Assembly (NCBI GenBank): GCA_963717155.1
Contig: OY970326.1
Location: 1 to 64,000, forward strand
Length of the DNA: 64,000 bases
Origin: G963717155 sp963717155
GTDB lineage: Bacteria > Actinomycetota > Thermoleophilia > Gaiellales > JALYLC01
Direction: 5' to 3'
The translations under genes and the position numbers were made by a program. Position 1 is the first letter of the stretch. Each line of letters begins with the position of its first letter. Below, one piece after another: positions 49,058 to 57,183 of the stretch. Below the pieces are notes generated by a model. The model ran no database searches. It had not been told where the DNA came from and was given only the letters and a program-made list of their open reading frames with translations.

Positions 49058-50467
49058 CTACGAGGCGACGGCCTCCCGTAGCCGGGACACGGCGTCTCGG
49101 GCCGCCACCGCGTAGGCCTCGCCGACGCTCGGACGGTTGAACGGGAAGTCCGCGAGGGCGTCGACCCTGATGTCCGAGCCGATCGCCATCTGCGCGACGT
49201 GGATGGTCTCGATCGAGCGAGCGCCGAACGCGTGTGCGGCGATCAGAGTCCGATCGCGCGGCGACACGTACAGCTCGAGCACGCTATCCACGTCCCCGCC
49301 GATCTGTGCGGCCAGCACGTCGCGCGCGGATGCGCTGCCACGCACGTATGGCGTGCCCTCGCGCTCGAGCTGAGCCTGGGTCGGCCCAACCGACGCGATC
49401 TCGGGAACCGTGTGGAGCGTCCGGGCGACCGGCCAGCCCGCGTCGTCGGGCTCCTGGTCGAGCGCAGCGGACGCCGCCGCGCGACCTGCGACCTCCGACT
49501 CGCTGGCCGGCATCCAGCCGTCGACGACCGAACCCGCGGCGTAGACGTCGGGATGCGACGTGCCGAAGCGGGAGTCGACGCCGATCCATCCCTGCGGGTC
49601 AACTGCCACTCCGGCTGCTGCCAGCTCGAGGCCGATCGTTGCAGGCTCCATCCCGGCCGCCCAGATCACGCCGCGCGATGCGATCGGAGGCTGGCCGTCG
49701 ATCAGGGTGAAGGTCGTGCCGTACGCGTCCCGTTCGACTCCGGCTGCGCGGGTGGAGGTGAGCACCTCCACGTGCATGCGATCCAGGTGGGCGAGGAGCG
49801 CGTCGAGTACCTTCGCGTCGGCGAACGATGCGAAGGACGACGCCTCCTCGAGGAGCACCACGCGGGAGCCGAGAGATGCGAAGAGCGAGGCGTACTCGAG
49901 CCCGATCGGACCTGCGCCGACGATCGTGAGCCTGGCCGGAAGCGCGTGAAGCATGAGCAGGTCGTCGGGTCCGACGACCGTTCGCCCGTCGAAGTCGACC
50001 GTGGCTGGGCGCCGCGGCTGGGCGCCGACGGCGACGATCACTCGGCCTGCTCGCAGCGCCCGTGGCCCGATCCCGTCGGAGACCGTGACCGAGTGCGGTG
50101 AGTCGAAGCTGGCACGTCCGGAGACGAGGGTGACGCCGAGCGCGCGCAGCGAGGAATCGACGCTGGCGGTCTGCTGTTCGGCGACTCGATCGGCGCGCGT
50201 GCGCAACTCGTCGAACTGGAGATTCGAGCGGGTGTGCAGCGCTTCACCGTAGGCTTCGCCCCTCGCCGGGCTGGCGGCGTCCGCATACGCGGCGCGCAGG
50301 ACGCGAGCGGGAATTGCGCCGGCAGCGTGCTGCGCGCGCAGACCGACGATCGCGACGTGAGCTCCCAGCTCGGCCGCGCGCCGCGCCGCTGCGACGCCGG
50401 CCGGGCCGGCGCCGAGGACGACGATGTCGAACTCGGCGGTCGTCTCGTATGTCCCGGTGTGCGTCAT
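49058..50467 (-). CDS. FAD/NAD(P) pyridine nucleotide-disulfide oxidoreductase-like protein lacking redox cysteines
   Basis: The 469-residue protein has an N-terminal FAD motif VVLGAGPAGVAAARRAAELG, the NAD(P) motif LTIVGAGPIGLEYASLFASL, the FAD contact HPDVYAAGSVVDGWM and the dimerisation domain (HTVPEIASVGPTQAQLE, PFNRPSVGEAYAVAA). It aligns with dihydrolipoamide dehydrogenase and soluble transhydrogenase. However, the CxxxxC site is replaced by HAAGAIPARVL, so disulfide chemistry is impossible. A transhydrogenase or other hydride-transfer role is more likely. It lies 38 bp upstream of the response-regulator gene in the same direction and is divergent from the usp run. Confidence 0.82.
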   Translation of the reverse strand: MTHTGTYETTAEFDIVVLGAGPAGVAAARRAAELGAHVAIVGLRAQHAAGAIPARVLRAAYADAASPARGEAYGEALHTRSNLQFDELRTRADRVAEQQTASVDSSLRALGVTLVSGRASFDSPHSVTVSDGIGPRALRAGRVIVAVGAQPRRPATVDFDGRTVVGPDDLLMLHALPARLTIVGAGPIGLEYASLFASLGSRVVLLEEASSFASFADAKVLDALLAHLDRMHVEVLTSTRAAGVERDAYGTTFTLIDGQPPIASRGVIWAAGMEPATIGLELAAAGVAVDPQGWIGVDSRFGTSHPDVYAAGSVVDGWMPASESEVAGRAAASAALDQEPDDAGWPVARTLHTVPEIASVGPTQAQLEREGTPYVRGSASARDVLAAQIGGDVDSVLELYVSPRDRTLIAAHAFGARSIETIHVAQMAIGSDIRVDALADFPFNRPSVGEAYAVAARDAVSRLREAVAS

Positions 50468-50700
50468 CCCATTACACCCTGATCCATGTCGGTTGCACGA
50501 TCTTCACATTCCAATCGCTTCGTGCCATTCGCGCGTCGGCGTGCACGCGCCCTGTTCCTGCGGCTTTTCCGCAAATGCCCGCGAAATCGTGCGGGGAATC
50601 CGCAGGCAGATGCGGTGAGTCTCGCGATGGCGTCGCCCCGTCTCCGCGGGATGCTCTCCTCACCCGGGCACGTGCTCGAGGGAACACCGAGGAGGCTTCC

Positions 50701-51141
50701 GTGAAGACCATTCTGATCGCCACCGATGGCAGCCAGCCCGCCCACGAGGCGTTGGATGTCGCGATCGAGCTCGCACGGGACACCGGCGCGACGCTGCAGA
50801 TCCTGTCTGTCCGTCCGACGCGCATGAGCGGGCGCGGAGCCGCGCCCGTGCTCGAGGTCGAGCACTTCGAGGGACCGCAGCACATCGCCAACGCCGCTGC
50901 CGAGCATGCGCGCGAGGCCGGTGTCGAAGCGATCCCGCACGCCGCCCATGGCGATGTCGTCACGTGCATCGCGGACGCCGCCGTGACGCTCAATGCGGAC
51001 CTGCTGGTCGTCGGCTCGCGCGGGCTCGGATCGCTCCAGGGTGCGGTGATGGGAAGCGTCTCGCACGCGCTCGTCCATCGCGCGTCCGTTCCGGTCACGA
51101 TCGTGCGCCATGCCCCCGTCCCCGTCGCCGCCGAGGCCTGA
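50701..51141 (+). CDS. Universal stress protein, LEVE subfamily
   Basis: The GTG at 50701 has GAGGAGG upstream; the longer open frame before it has no Usp similarity. The 146-residue protein begins KTILIATDGSQPAHEALDVA, has APVLEVEHFEGPQHIA and the ATP motif VGSRGLGSLQGAVMGSVS. It starts a closely spaced six-gene run with the next Usp nine bases on. Confidence 0.92.
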   Translation: MKTILIATDGSQPAHEALDVAIELARDTGATLQILSVRPTRMSGRGAAPVLEVEHFEGPQHIANAAAEHAREAGVEAIPHAAHGDVVTCIADAAVTLNADLLVVGSRGLGSLQGAVMGSVSHALVHRASVPVTIVRHAPVPVAAEA

Positions 51142-51150
51142 GGAGTCCCC

Positions 51151-51660
51151 ATGAGTACCCCGGAATCCCCGATCCTGATCTGCTACGACCGCTCGGAAGG
51201 GGCTCGACGCGCAATCGAGACCGCCGGTGCCCTCTTCCCCGGACGACGCGCCGTGGTGTTGCACGTCTGGCGCCCGCTTCCCCTGCTGATCGGCGGCTAC
51301 GGCGGCTCGATACCGCTGCCTGCCTACGACGACAGCGAGCTGCATGCTGCCGCGCAGGAGATCGCGCAGCAGGGTGCGAGCCTCGCAAGGGCCTCGGGCC
51401 TGGACGCCAGGCCCGACTCCGTGTCCACGACCCTCGACGGCACCCCGCACACGATCCTCGAGGTCGCGGATCAGCAGGACGCGGGGCTCATCGTGATGGG
51501 CGCCCGTGGACTCTCGACGTTCAAGTCGATGCTGCTCGGGTCGGTGTCGCATGCGGTCGTCCAGCACGCACATCGCCCCGTGCTCGTGGTACCGCCGCCG
51601 TCGCGCACCGAAGAGGGTGTGTTCCCGGCCGAGCCCGAGCATGCGAACGCATCCAGCTGA
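51151..51660 (+). CDS. Universal stress protein, CYD subfamily
   Basis: A 169-residue Usp beginning SPILICYDRSEGARRAIETA with ATP motif MGARGLSTFKSMLLGSVS. It is nearest to the long Usp at 37439. It follows the previous Usp by nine bases (GAGGAG site overlaps that stop) and leads into the carbamoyltransferase gene. Confidence 0.92.
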   Translation: MSTPESPILICYDRSEGARRAIETAGALFPGRRAVVLHVWRPLPLLIGGYGGSIPLPAYDDSELHAAAQEIAQQGASLARASGLDARPDSVSTTLDGTPHTILEVADQQDAGLIVMGARGLSTFKSMLLGSVSHAVVQHAHRPVLVVPPPSRTEEGVFPAEPEHANASS

Positions 51661-51671
51661 CGATCGACGAG

Positions 51672-52637
51672 ATGCGCACGGGAGCAGCGAACGTGGAAGC
51701 GACGGTTCCGGAGACGGCACAGGGATTCCTGCGCCTGCAGGGGATGACGCCGGAGGCACTCGGTGCTCTCCTCGATCTCGCTGGCAGGATGCGCCAGTCG
51801 GAGCTGCACACGTTCCACAGCCTCCGAGGTGGGACCGTCGCATGCGTGTTCGAGGAGCCGTCCGCGAGGGTCCACGTCTCGTTCGAGGCTGCTGCATACC
51901 GCCTCGGCCTCTTGCCCATCGTGTTGCGGCCGGAGGAGCTTCGGCTCGGGCGCGACGAATGGATCGAGGACACGGCGCGAACTCTGTCGGCGTACTGCGA
52001 CGCGATCGTCGCTCGGGTCCCCGACCATGACACCCTCGAGATCCTCGCAGCCGCCACGAGCATTCCCGTGATCAATGCCGGCTCGCACGAGCACGATCCG
52101 TGCCAGGCGCTCGCAGACGTCCTGACGCTCCGCGATCGCTTCGGCGAGCTGGCTGGCGTCCGATTCGCCTATGTCGGCGAGCTGACGAACGTCGCCAACT
52201 CCCTCGTCGAGGCGAGCGCGATCCTGGGCATGGATGTCGTCGTCGCCGTGCCGGATGGCCGATTCGCGGAATCGGCGATCGTCGAGCACGCACGCCTCGA
52301 AGCCGCACTGCACGGTGGGCGCATCACCGTGGTCGCCGATCCTCGTGAGGCTGCCCGTGGGGCCGACGCGATCTCGACCGGTGCCGAGATCGCCACGGCC
52401 GGCCAGGCGCGCGGCGCTCGCGATCCTGAGCTCTTCCGCGTGACCCGCGAGCTGATGGGCCTGGCTCGACCGAACGCTGTCTTCCTGCATTGCCTTCCCG
52501 CGAACCGCAGGAGAGAGGTCGACGCGCGGGTGATCGACGGGCCCCAGTCGGTCGTCTGGGAGCAGGACGCAAACCGCGTGTGCACCGAGCAAGCGGTTCT
52601 CCTGACCGTGCTCAGGCGCGCCCGGAAAGCCCGCTGA
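51672..52637 (+). CDS. Ornithine-carbamoyltransferase-like protein with altered substrate motifs
   Basis: The 321-residue protein has the two-domain transcarbamylase fold: N-terminal RLQGMTPEALGALLDLAGRM, HDPCQALADVLTLRDRFG (residues 141-158) and FLHCLPANRRREV (Cys274). The carbamoyl-phosphate loop STRT is changed to SARV (residues 64-67). The ornithine loop usually read as TDVWVSMG is replaced by STGAEIATAG (236-245). It may therefore act on another amine or be catalytically weak. The ATG at 51672 is the first in frame; it is only 12 bases after the Usp stop. With carbamate kinase, OTC can make ATP from citrulline under anoxia, but neither arginine deiminase nor carbamate kinase is in the window. 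Confidence 0.8.
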   Translation: MRTGAANVEATVPETAQGFLRLQGMTPEALGALLDLAGRMRQSELHTFHSLRGGTVACVFEEPSARVHVSFEAAAYRLGLLPIVLRPEELRLGRDEWIEDTARTLSAYCDAIVARVPDHDTLEILAAATSIPVINAGSHEHDPCQALADVLTLRDRFGELAGVRFAYVGELTNVANSLVEASAILGMDVVVAVPDGRFAESAIVEHARLEAALHGGRITVVADPREAARGADAISTGAEIATAGQARGARDPELFRVTRELMGLARPNAVFLHCLPANRRREVDARVIDGPQSVVWEQDANRVCTEQAVLLTVLRRARKAR

Positions 52638-52667
52638 GAGCGTTAAACGCGATCGAAAGGAACGCAC

Positions 52668-53327
52668 GTGTCTGCCCAGACATATCCCGTACAGGTCGAC
52701 GGAGAGCTGCAGCCCGAGCTGAGCCGGTGGCTCTGGCTCGTCAAGTGGATCCTCGCCATTCCGCACATCGTCTGCCTCGTGTTCCTGTGGCTGGCGTTCA
52801 CGGTGCTGACGGTCGTCGCGTTCGTCGCCGTCTTCGTGACCGGTCGGTACCCGAGGTCGCTCTACGCGTTCAACGTCGGTGTGCTCCGCTGGACGTGGCG
52901 CGTGGCGTTCTACACGCTCGGAGCGTTCGGGACGGATCGCTACCCGCCGTTCACCCTCGCCGACGTCCCCGACTATCCCGCTCGACTCGAGATCGCCTAT
53001 CCCGAGCATCTCGCCCGCGGCTTCCGGCTGGTCGGCCGCTGGCTGCTCGGGATACCCCACTACATCATCGCCGGCGCGTTCGCCGGTGGGTGGTGGGTGG
53101 CGTGGCGAGGTGGAGCGGGAACGTTCAGCTCTCCCGGACTGATCGGCTGCCTGGCCGTGATCGCCGCGCTCGTCCTGCTGTTCACCGGGCGCTACCCGCG
53201 CTCGATGTTCGACTTCCTGATCGGCCTGAACCGCTGGGTGCTGCGAACCGCTGCATACGCCGCACTCCTGACCGACGCCTATCCGCCCTTCCGATTCGAT
53301 GCCGGCGAGCATGAGCTCGCTCGCTGA
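52668..53327 (+). CDS. DUF4389 membrane protein
   Basis: GTG 52668 after GAAAGGAAC. The 219-residue protein has three hydrophobic stretches, LWLVKWILAIPHIVCLVFLW, FTVLTVVAFVAVFVTGRYPR and ALVLLFTGRYPRSMFDF, and the duplicated motif TGRYPRS(L/M) typical of DUF4389. The repeat (residues ~58 and ~170) points to an internal duplication. The function is unknown. Its place between a carbamoyltransferase and PEP synthase, 11 bases before the latter, ties it to this operon. Confidence 0.85.
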   Translation: MSAQTYPVQVDGELQPELSRWLWLVKWILAIPHIVCLVFLWLAFTVLTVVAFVAVFVTGRYPRSLYAFNVGVLRWTWRVAFYTLGAFGTDRYPPFTLADVPDYPARLEIAYPEHLARGFRLVGRWLLGIPHYIIAGAFAGGWWVAWRGGAGTFSSPGLIGCLAVIAALVLLFTGRYPRSMFDFLIGLNRWVLRTAAYAALLTDAYPPFRFDAGEHELAR

Positions 53328-53338
53328 GGAGGATTCCC

Positions 53339-55669
53339 ATGTCGACCCCACAGACGCTCGAACCAACCGTCGCAGCCCAGACACGGTTGCGCCGACTTGA
53401 CCAGCTCGGACGCGGCGACGTTGCATTCGCGGGAGGCAAGGGCGCGAACCTCGGAGAGCTGCGCGGCGCCGGGCTCCCTGTTCCCGACGGCTTCGTGATC
53501 GGCGCTCCTGCGTACGCCGCGTTCTGCGACGCCGACGGGCTGCGCGACAAGATCCGCGGCCTGCTCGAGGGCCTCGACGTCGAGGACTCCGGCGCGCTTG
53601 CGGCTGCATCGACCTCGGTGCGGGAGATCGTGATGACATCACCCATGCCCGGCGATGTCGAGCGAGAGATCCGCGAGTTCTACGCCGAGCTCATGGGACA
53701 CGGAGCCTGTCCGGTCGCGGTGCGCTCGTCGGCGACGGCCGAGGATACGGCCGAGGCGTCGTTCGCCGGAATGAACGAGACGTTCCTCCACGTCCTCGAC
53801 GTGGACGCGCTGCTCGGCGCCGTGCGCCGCTGCTGGGCATCGCTCTTCGGTGCCCGGACGATCTACTACCGCGCGAAGCGCGGGCTCCCGCAGGAGGCCA
53901 TGGACATCGCCGTGGTCGTCCAGTGCGAGGTGCAGTCGGTCCGCGCCGGTGTGATGTTCACGGTCGATCCGGCGTCCGGCGCTCGGGACCGCCTGGTGAT
54001 CGAGGGTGCGTTCGGACTCGGCGAGGCCGTCGTCTCTGGATCGGTGACCCCGGATCGCTACGTCGTCGACAAGGCAACGCACCGCATCATCGAGCGCAAC
54101 GTGGCGCGCAAGTCGATCTCGATCGACCCCGATCCTGCGGGCGGGACGCACATCCGGACGCTGTCCGACGACGAGGCGAACGCCGTCGTCCTCGCCGAGG
54201 ACGAGATTGCCGAGCTCGCGAAGCTCGGCGTCCGGATCGAGGGCCACTACGGTGCTCCCCAGGACACCGAGTGGGCCTTCGATCCCGACGGAGTCGTCTG
54301 GATGCTTCAGTCACGTCCGGTGACGACGAAGCTTGCTGAAGAGGACACGTTGGAGCCCGTAACCGGGTCCGGATCCGGCGAGCCGATCCTGCACGGCCTC
54401 GCTGCGTCGCCCGGAGTCGCATCCGGCAACGCCAGGGTGCTCACGAGCATCGCCGAAGCGGCGAAGCTCGCTGACGGGGACGTGCTCGTCGCACAGATGA
54501 CCGCGCCCGACTGGGTGCCCCTCATGCGCCGGGCGTCCGCGATCGTGACCGACCGCGGCGGCTCGACCTGTCACGCGGCGATCGTCTCGCGCGAGCTCGG
54601 CATTCCGGCGGTCGTCGGCGCCGAGTTCGCGACGTCGAAGCTGCGAGACGGCCAGGTCGTGACGGTCGACGGCGGACGCGGCCTCGTGTACAGCGGAGCC
54701 GCGCCGACGCGTCCCGTAACCGAGGTGACGGCCCCGGCCGTCGCCGCCGCGCCGGCACTCGTCACGGCGACGCGGATCCTCGTGAACCTATCGGAGCCCT
54801 CGCAGGCCGAACGAGTCGCGGCACTCGACGTCGACGGCGTCGGCCTTCTGCGCGCGGAGCTGATGGTGCTCGAGGCGCTCGGCGGCGTCCATCCGCGCGC
54901 ACTGCTCGAGCAGGGTCGCGGAGAGGAGTTCGTCGATCGCATGGCTGCGTCGCTCGGCGTCTTCGCGAGCAGCTTCGGCGCGCGACCGATCACCTACCGG
55001 ACGATCGACTTCAGGACGAACGAGTTCCGCGGCCTCGAGGGCGGCGACCGCTTCGAGCCGGTCGAGGACAACCCGATGATCGGCTACCGCGGCGCCTCCC
55101 GCTACGTGCAGGAGCCGGATCTGTTCCGGCTCGAGCTCTCGGCGATCGCCAGGGTGTGGAACGACGGTCACAGCAACCTGCACGTGATGCTGCCGTTCGT
55201 CCGCGTGCCCGCGGAGGTCGAGAGGTGTTGCGAGATCCTCCGCGACGTGGGCCTGCTCGGCCGGCCCGGGTTCGAGCTCTGGGTGATGGCCGAGGTCCCG
55301 TCGGTTCTGTTCCATCTCGAGCGCTACGCCCGGCTCGGCGTCGTCGGGATCTCGATCGGCTCGAACGACCTGACGCAGCTCCTGCTCGGCGTCGACCGCG
55401 ACTCCGAGGTGCTCGCCAAGCTCTTCGACGAGCGCGACCCTGCCGTCGTCGAGTACATCGGCCAGCTGATCGCCCGAGCGCACGAGCTCGGCCTGTCCAC
55501 CTCGATCTGCGGCCAGGCCCCCTCCGTTCACCCCGAGTACGCCGAGCACCTCGTCCGCGCCGGCATCGATGCGATCTCCGTCAACGCCGACGCGCTCGAC
55601 CGGGCTCGCATGCTCATCGCCCGAGCCGAGCAGCGCGTCGTGCTCGAGAACGCCCGGCGCTCGAGCTGA
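53339..55669 (+). CDS. ppsA: Phosphoenolpyruvate synthase
   Basis: Converts pyruvate, ATP and water to PEP, AMP and phosphate, or drives related reverse flux. The 776-residue length is normal. The ATP-grasp part has FAGGKGANLGEL (residues 30-41) and VAVRSSATAEDTAEASFAG. The swivelling domain contains the phosphorylated His412 in RGGSTCHAAIVSRELGIP. The PEP-binding barrel has FRTNEFRGLEGG and SNDLTQLLLGVDRDS. ATG 53339 follows GAGGAGGATT. It is followed by GAPDH, so the pair suggests gluconeogenic flux or ATP/pyruvate balancing during starvation. Confidence 0.93.
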   Translation: MSTPQTLEPTVAAQTRLRRLDQLGRGDVAFAGGKGANLGELRGAGLPVPDGFVIGAPAYAAFCDADGLRDKIRGLLEGLDVEDSGALAAASTSVREIVMTSPMPGDVEREIREFYAELMGHGACPVAVRSSATAEDTAEASFAGMNETFLHVLDVDALLGAVRRCWASLFGARTIYYRAKRGLPQEAMDIAVVVQCEVQSVRAGVMFTVDPASGARDRLVIEGAFGLGEAVVSGSVTPDRYVVDKATHRIIERNVARKSISIDPDPAGGTHIRTLSDDEANAVVLAEDEIAELAKLGVRIEGHYGAPQDTEWAFDPDGVVWMLQSRPVTTKLAEEDTLEPVTGSGSGEPILHGLAASPGVASGNARVLTSIAEAAKLADGDVLVAQMTAPDWVPLMRRASAIVTDRGGSTCHAAIVSRELGIPAVVGAEFATSKLRDGQVVTVDGGRGLVYSGAAPTRPVTEVTAPAVAAAPALVTATRILVNLSEPSQAERVAALDVDGVGLLRAELMVLEALGGVHPRALLEQGRGEEFVDRMAASLGVFASSFGARPITYRTIDFRTNEFRGLEGGDRFEPVEDNPMIGYRGASRYVQEPDLFRLELSAIARVWNDGHSNLHVMLPFVRVPAEVERCCEILRDVGLLGRPGFELWVMAEVPSVLFHLERYARLGVVGISIGSNDLTQLLLGVDRDSEVLAKLFDERDPAVVEYIGQLIARAHELGLSTSICGQAPSVHPEYAEHLVRAGIDAISVNADALDRARMLIARAEQRVVLENARRSS

Positions 55670-55700
55670 GCACCCCTCCCAACCCACCAGAGGAGTCAGC

Positions 55701-56748
55701 ATGTCTGCCCAACCATCGGAAGGTCCTCGCGTCGCGATCAACGGCTTCGGGAGGATCGGCCGCGCCGCGTTGCGGGCCGCCGCAGATGGCGAGTTCGGCC
55801 TGAACATCGTGGCGGTCAACGACGTCGCGGACACCGCGAGCCTCGTCCAGCTCCTCCGTCGCGACTCCGTCTACGGGCGCTTCCCGGGATTCGTCGAGGA
55901 GTGCCCGGGCGGCATGCGGATCGACGGCACGCCCATCACGCTGCTCAACGAGGCAGATCCCGCGGCCCTGCCGTGGGACGAGCTCGGCGTGGATGTCGTG
56001 ATGGAGTGCACGGGTCACTTCCGTACCCGCGAAGGCGCGGCCGGACATCTACGAGGCGGGTGCACGCAAGGTGGTCGTGTCGGCACCGATGAAGGACGCC
56101 GACGTCACCGTCGTCCTCGGCGTGAACGGCGATGCCTACGATCCCGAGTCGCACCACGTGATCTCGAACGCGTCGTGCACGACGAACTGCCTCGCCCCGG
56201 TCGTCAAGGTGCTGCACGAGGCCGTCGGAGTGCGACACGGCGTGATGACGACCGTGCATGCGTACACGGGCGACCAGAAGCTGATCGACCTTCCGCACAA
56301 GGATCCGCGCCGCGCTCGCGCCGCCGGTCTCAACATGATCCCGACCACGACCGGTGCGGCGAAGGCGATCGGTCTCGTGATCCCCGAGCTCGCAGGCCGC
56401 CTCCAGGGATTCGCGATCCGCGTGCCGGTCCCTACGGGCTCGATCGTCGACCTGACGGTCGAGACCGAGCGCGCGACCTCGGTCGAGGAGATCAACCAGG
56501 CGTTCCAGGAGCGTGCCGCAGTCGCGCCGCTGCACGGGTATCTCGAGTACAGCGACGAGCCGCTGGTGTCGTCCGACGTGATCGGATCGCCGGCCTCGTC
56601 GATCTTCGACTCGCAGCTGACCACCGTCGTCGACGGGACGCAGGTGAAGGTGGCGTCCTGGTACGACAACGAGTGGGGCTATGCGTGCCGCATGCTGGAA
56701 CTGTGCGAGCGGGTGCTCGCGCACGCGGGCGCCGCGGTCATCGGGTAG
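55701..56748 (+). pseudogene. gap: Glyceraldehyde-3-phosphate dehydrogenase, one frameshift
   Basis: NAD(P)-dependent oxidation of glyceraldehyde-3-phosphate to 1,3-bisphosphoglycerate, or the reverse. ATG 55701 follows AGAGGAGTCAGC. The NAD-binding motif is INGFGRIGRAALRAA. The frame changes near 56040, then VVSAPMKDADVTVVLGVN, the catalytic SNASCTTNCLAP and WYDNEWGYACRM follow to 56748. All catalytic residues are present, so a single-base indel in the sequence is more likely than a dead gene. Intact length would be about 348 residues. It ends the usp-usp-OTC-DUF4389-ppsA-gap run. Confidence 0.9.
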
Positions 56749-56754
56749 CTGCCG

Positions 56755-57165
56755 TCATCCCCGGGCGGTCGAGCGCAGCGCTCGACCGCCCGTGACGGTG
56801 AGCGCGATGCCCGGAAGCACCACGAACGCGGTCAGCAGCACGAGCTGTGCTCCTCCGAGCCAGCCGAGCGTGACCGTCTCGACCAGACCCCAGAGCAGCA
56901 GCACGACGCCCATCGTTGCCGCCGCAGCTGCCGCGTAGCGCTCGGCGAACCACGTAGCCGCGGCGGCGGCCAGCATGCCGCCGCCGATCACCACGAGCAG
57001 GAACAGGCCGGGGATCGTGAAGTCCGGAAAGACGCTTCCGTCGAGCCAGGACTGCTTGGCCCCCATCCCTTCCGGGTCGGTCAGCAGGCCGTAGCCTCCG
57101 TAGAGCGCGCCGAGTCCGACGATGAGCTCGATGGCGGCCACTGCTCGGCGAGTTCGAAGGCGCAT
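56755..57165 (-). CDS. Small integral membrane protein, unknown function
   Basis: A 136-residue protein with four hydrophobic segments (for example AAIELIVGLGALYGGYGLL and IPGLFLLVVIGGGMLAAAAA). No conserved motif recognised. It is convergent with GAPDH and lies 18 bp upstream... on the minus strand it follows the ABC permease gene and probably belongs to that transcript. Its last codons contain a strong palindrome (56763-56791). Confidence 0.7.
   Translation of the reverse strand: MRLRTRRAVAAIELIVGLGALYGGYGLLTDPEGMGAKQSWLDGSVFPDFTIPGLFLLVVIGGGMLAAAAATWFAERYAAAAAATMGVVLLLWGLVETVTLGWLGGAQLVLLTAFVVLPGIALTVTGGRALRSTARG
56763..56791. terminator. Perfect 14-bp hairpin inside the 3' end of the minus-strand gene
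   Basis: GGGCGGTCGAGCGC, a single A, then GCGCTCGACCGCCC: a perfect inverted repeat of 29 bases. It lies 15 bases after the GAPDH stop and covers codons just before the stop of the convergent membrane-protein gene. It would terminate the gap operon and, after the last codons, the minus-strand operon. No T-run follows. Confidence 0.75.
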
Positions 57166-57183
57166 GAGGATCGGCTCGTAGTG

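Noticed and set aside
33732..50700. Possible DosR-type boxes (GGGAC...GTCCC) upstream of the stress genes
   Set aside because: Only weak half-matches such as GGGACGATGACCC before the Usp at 42819 were seen; not enough to call a site.
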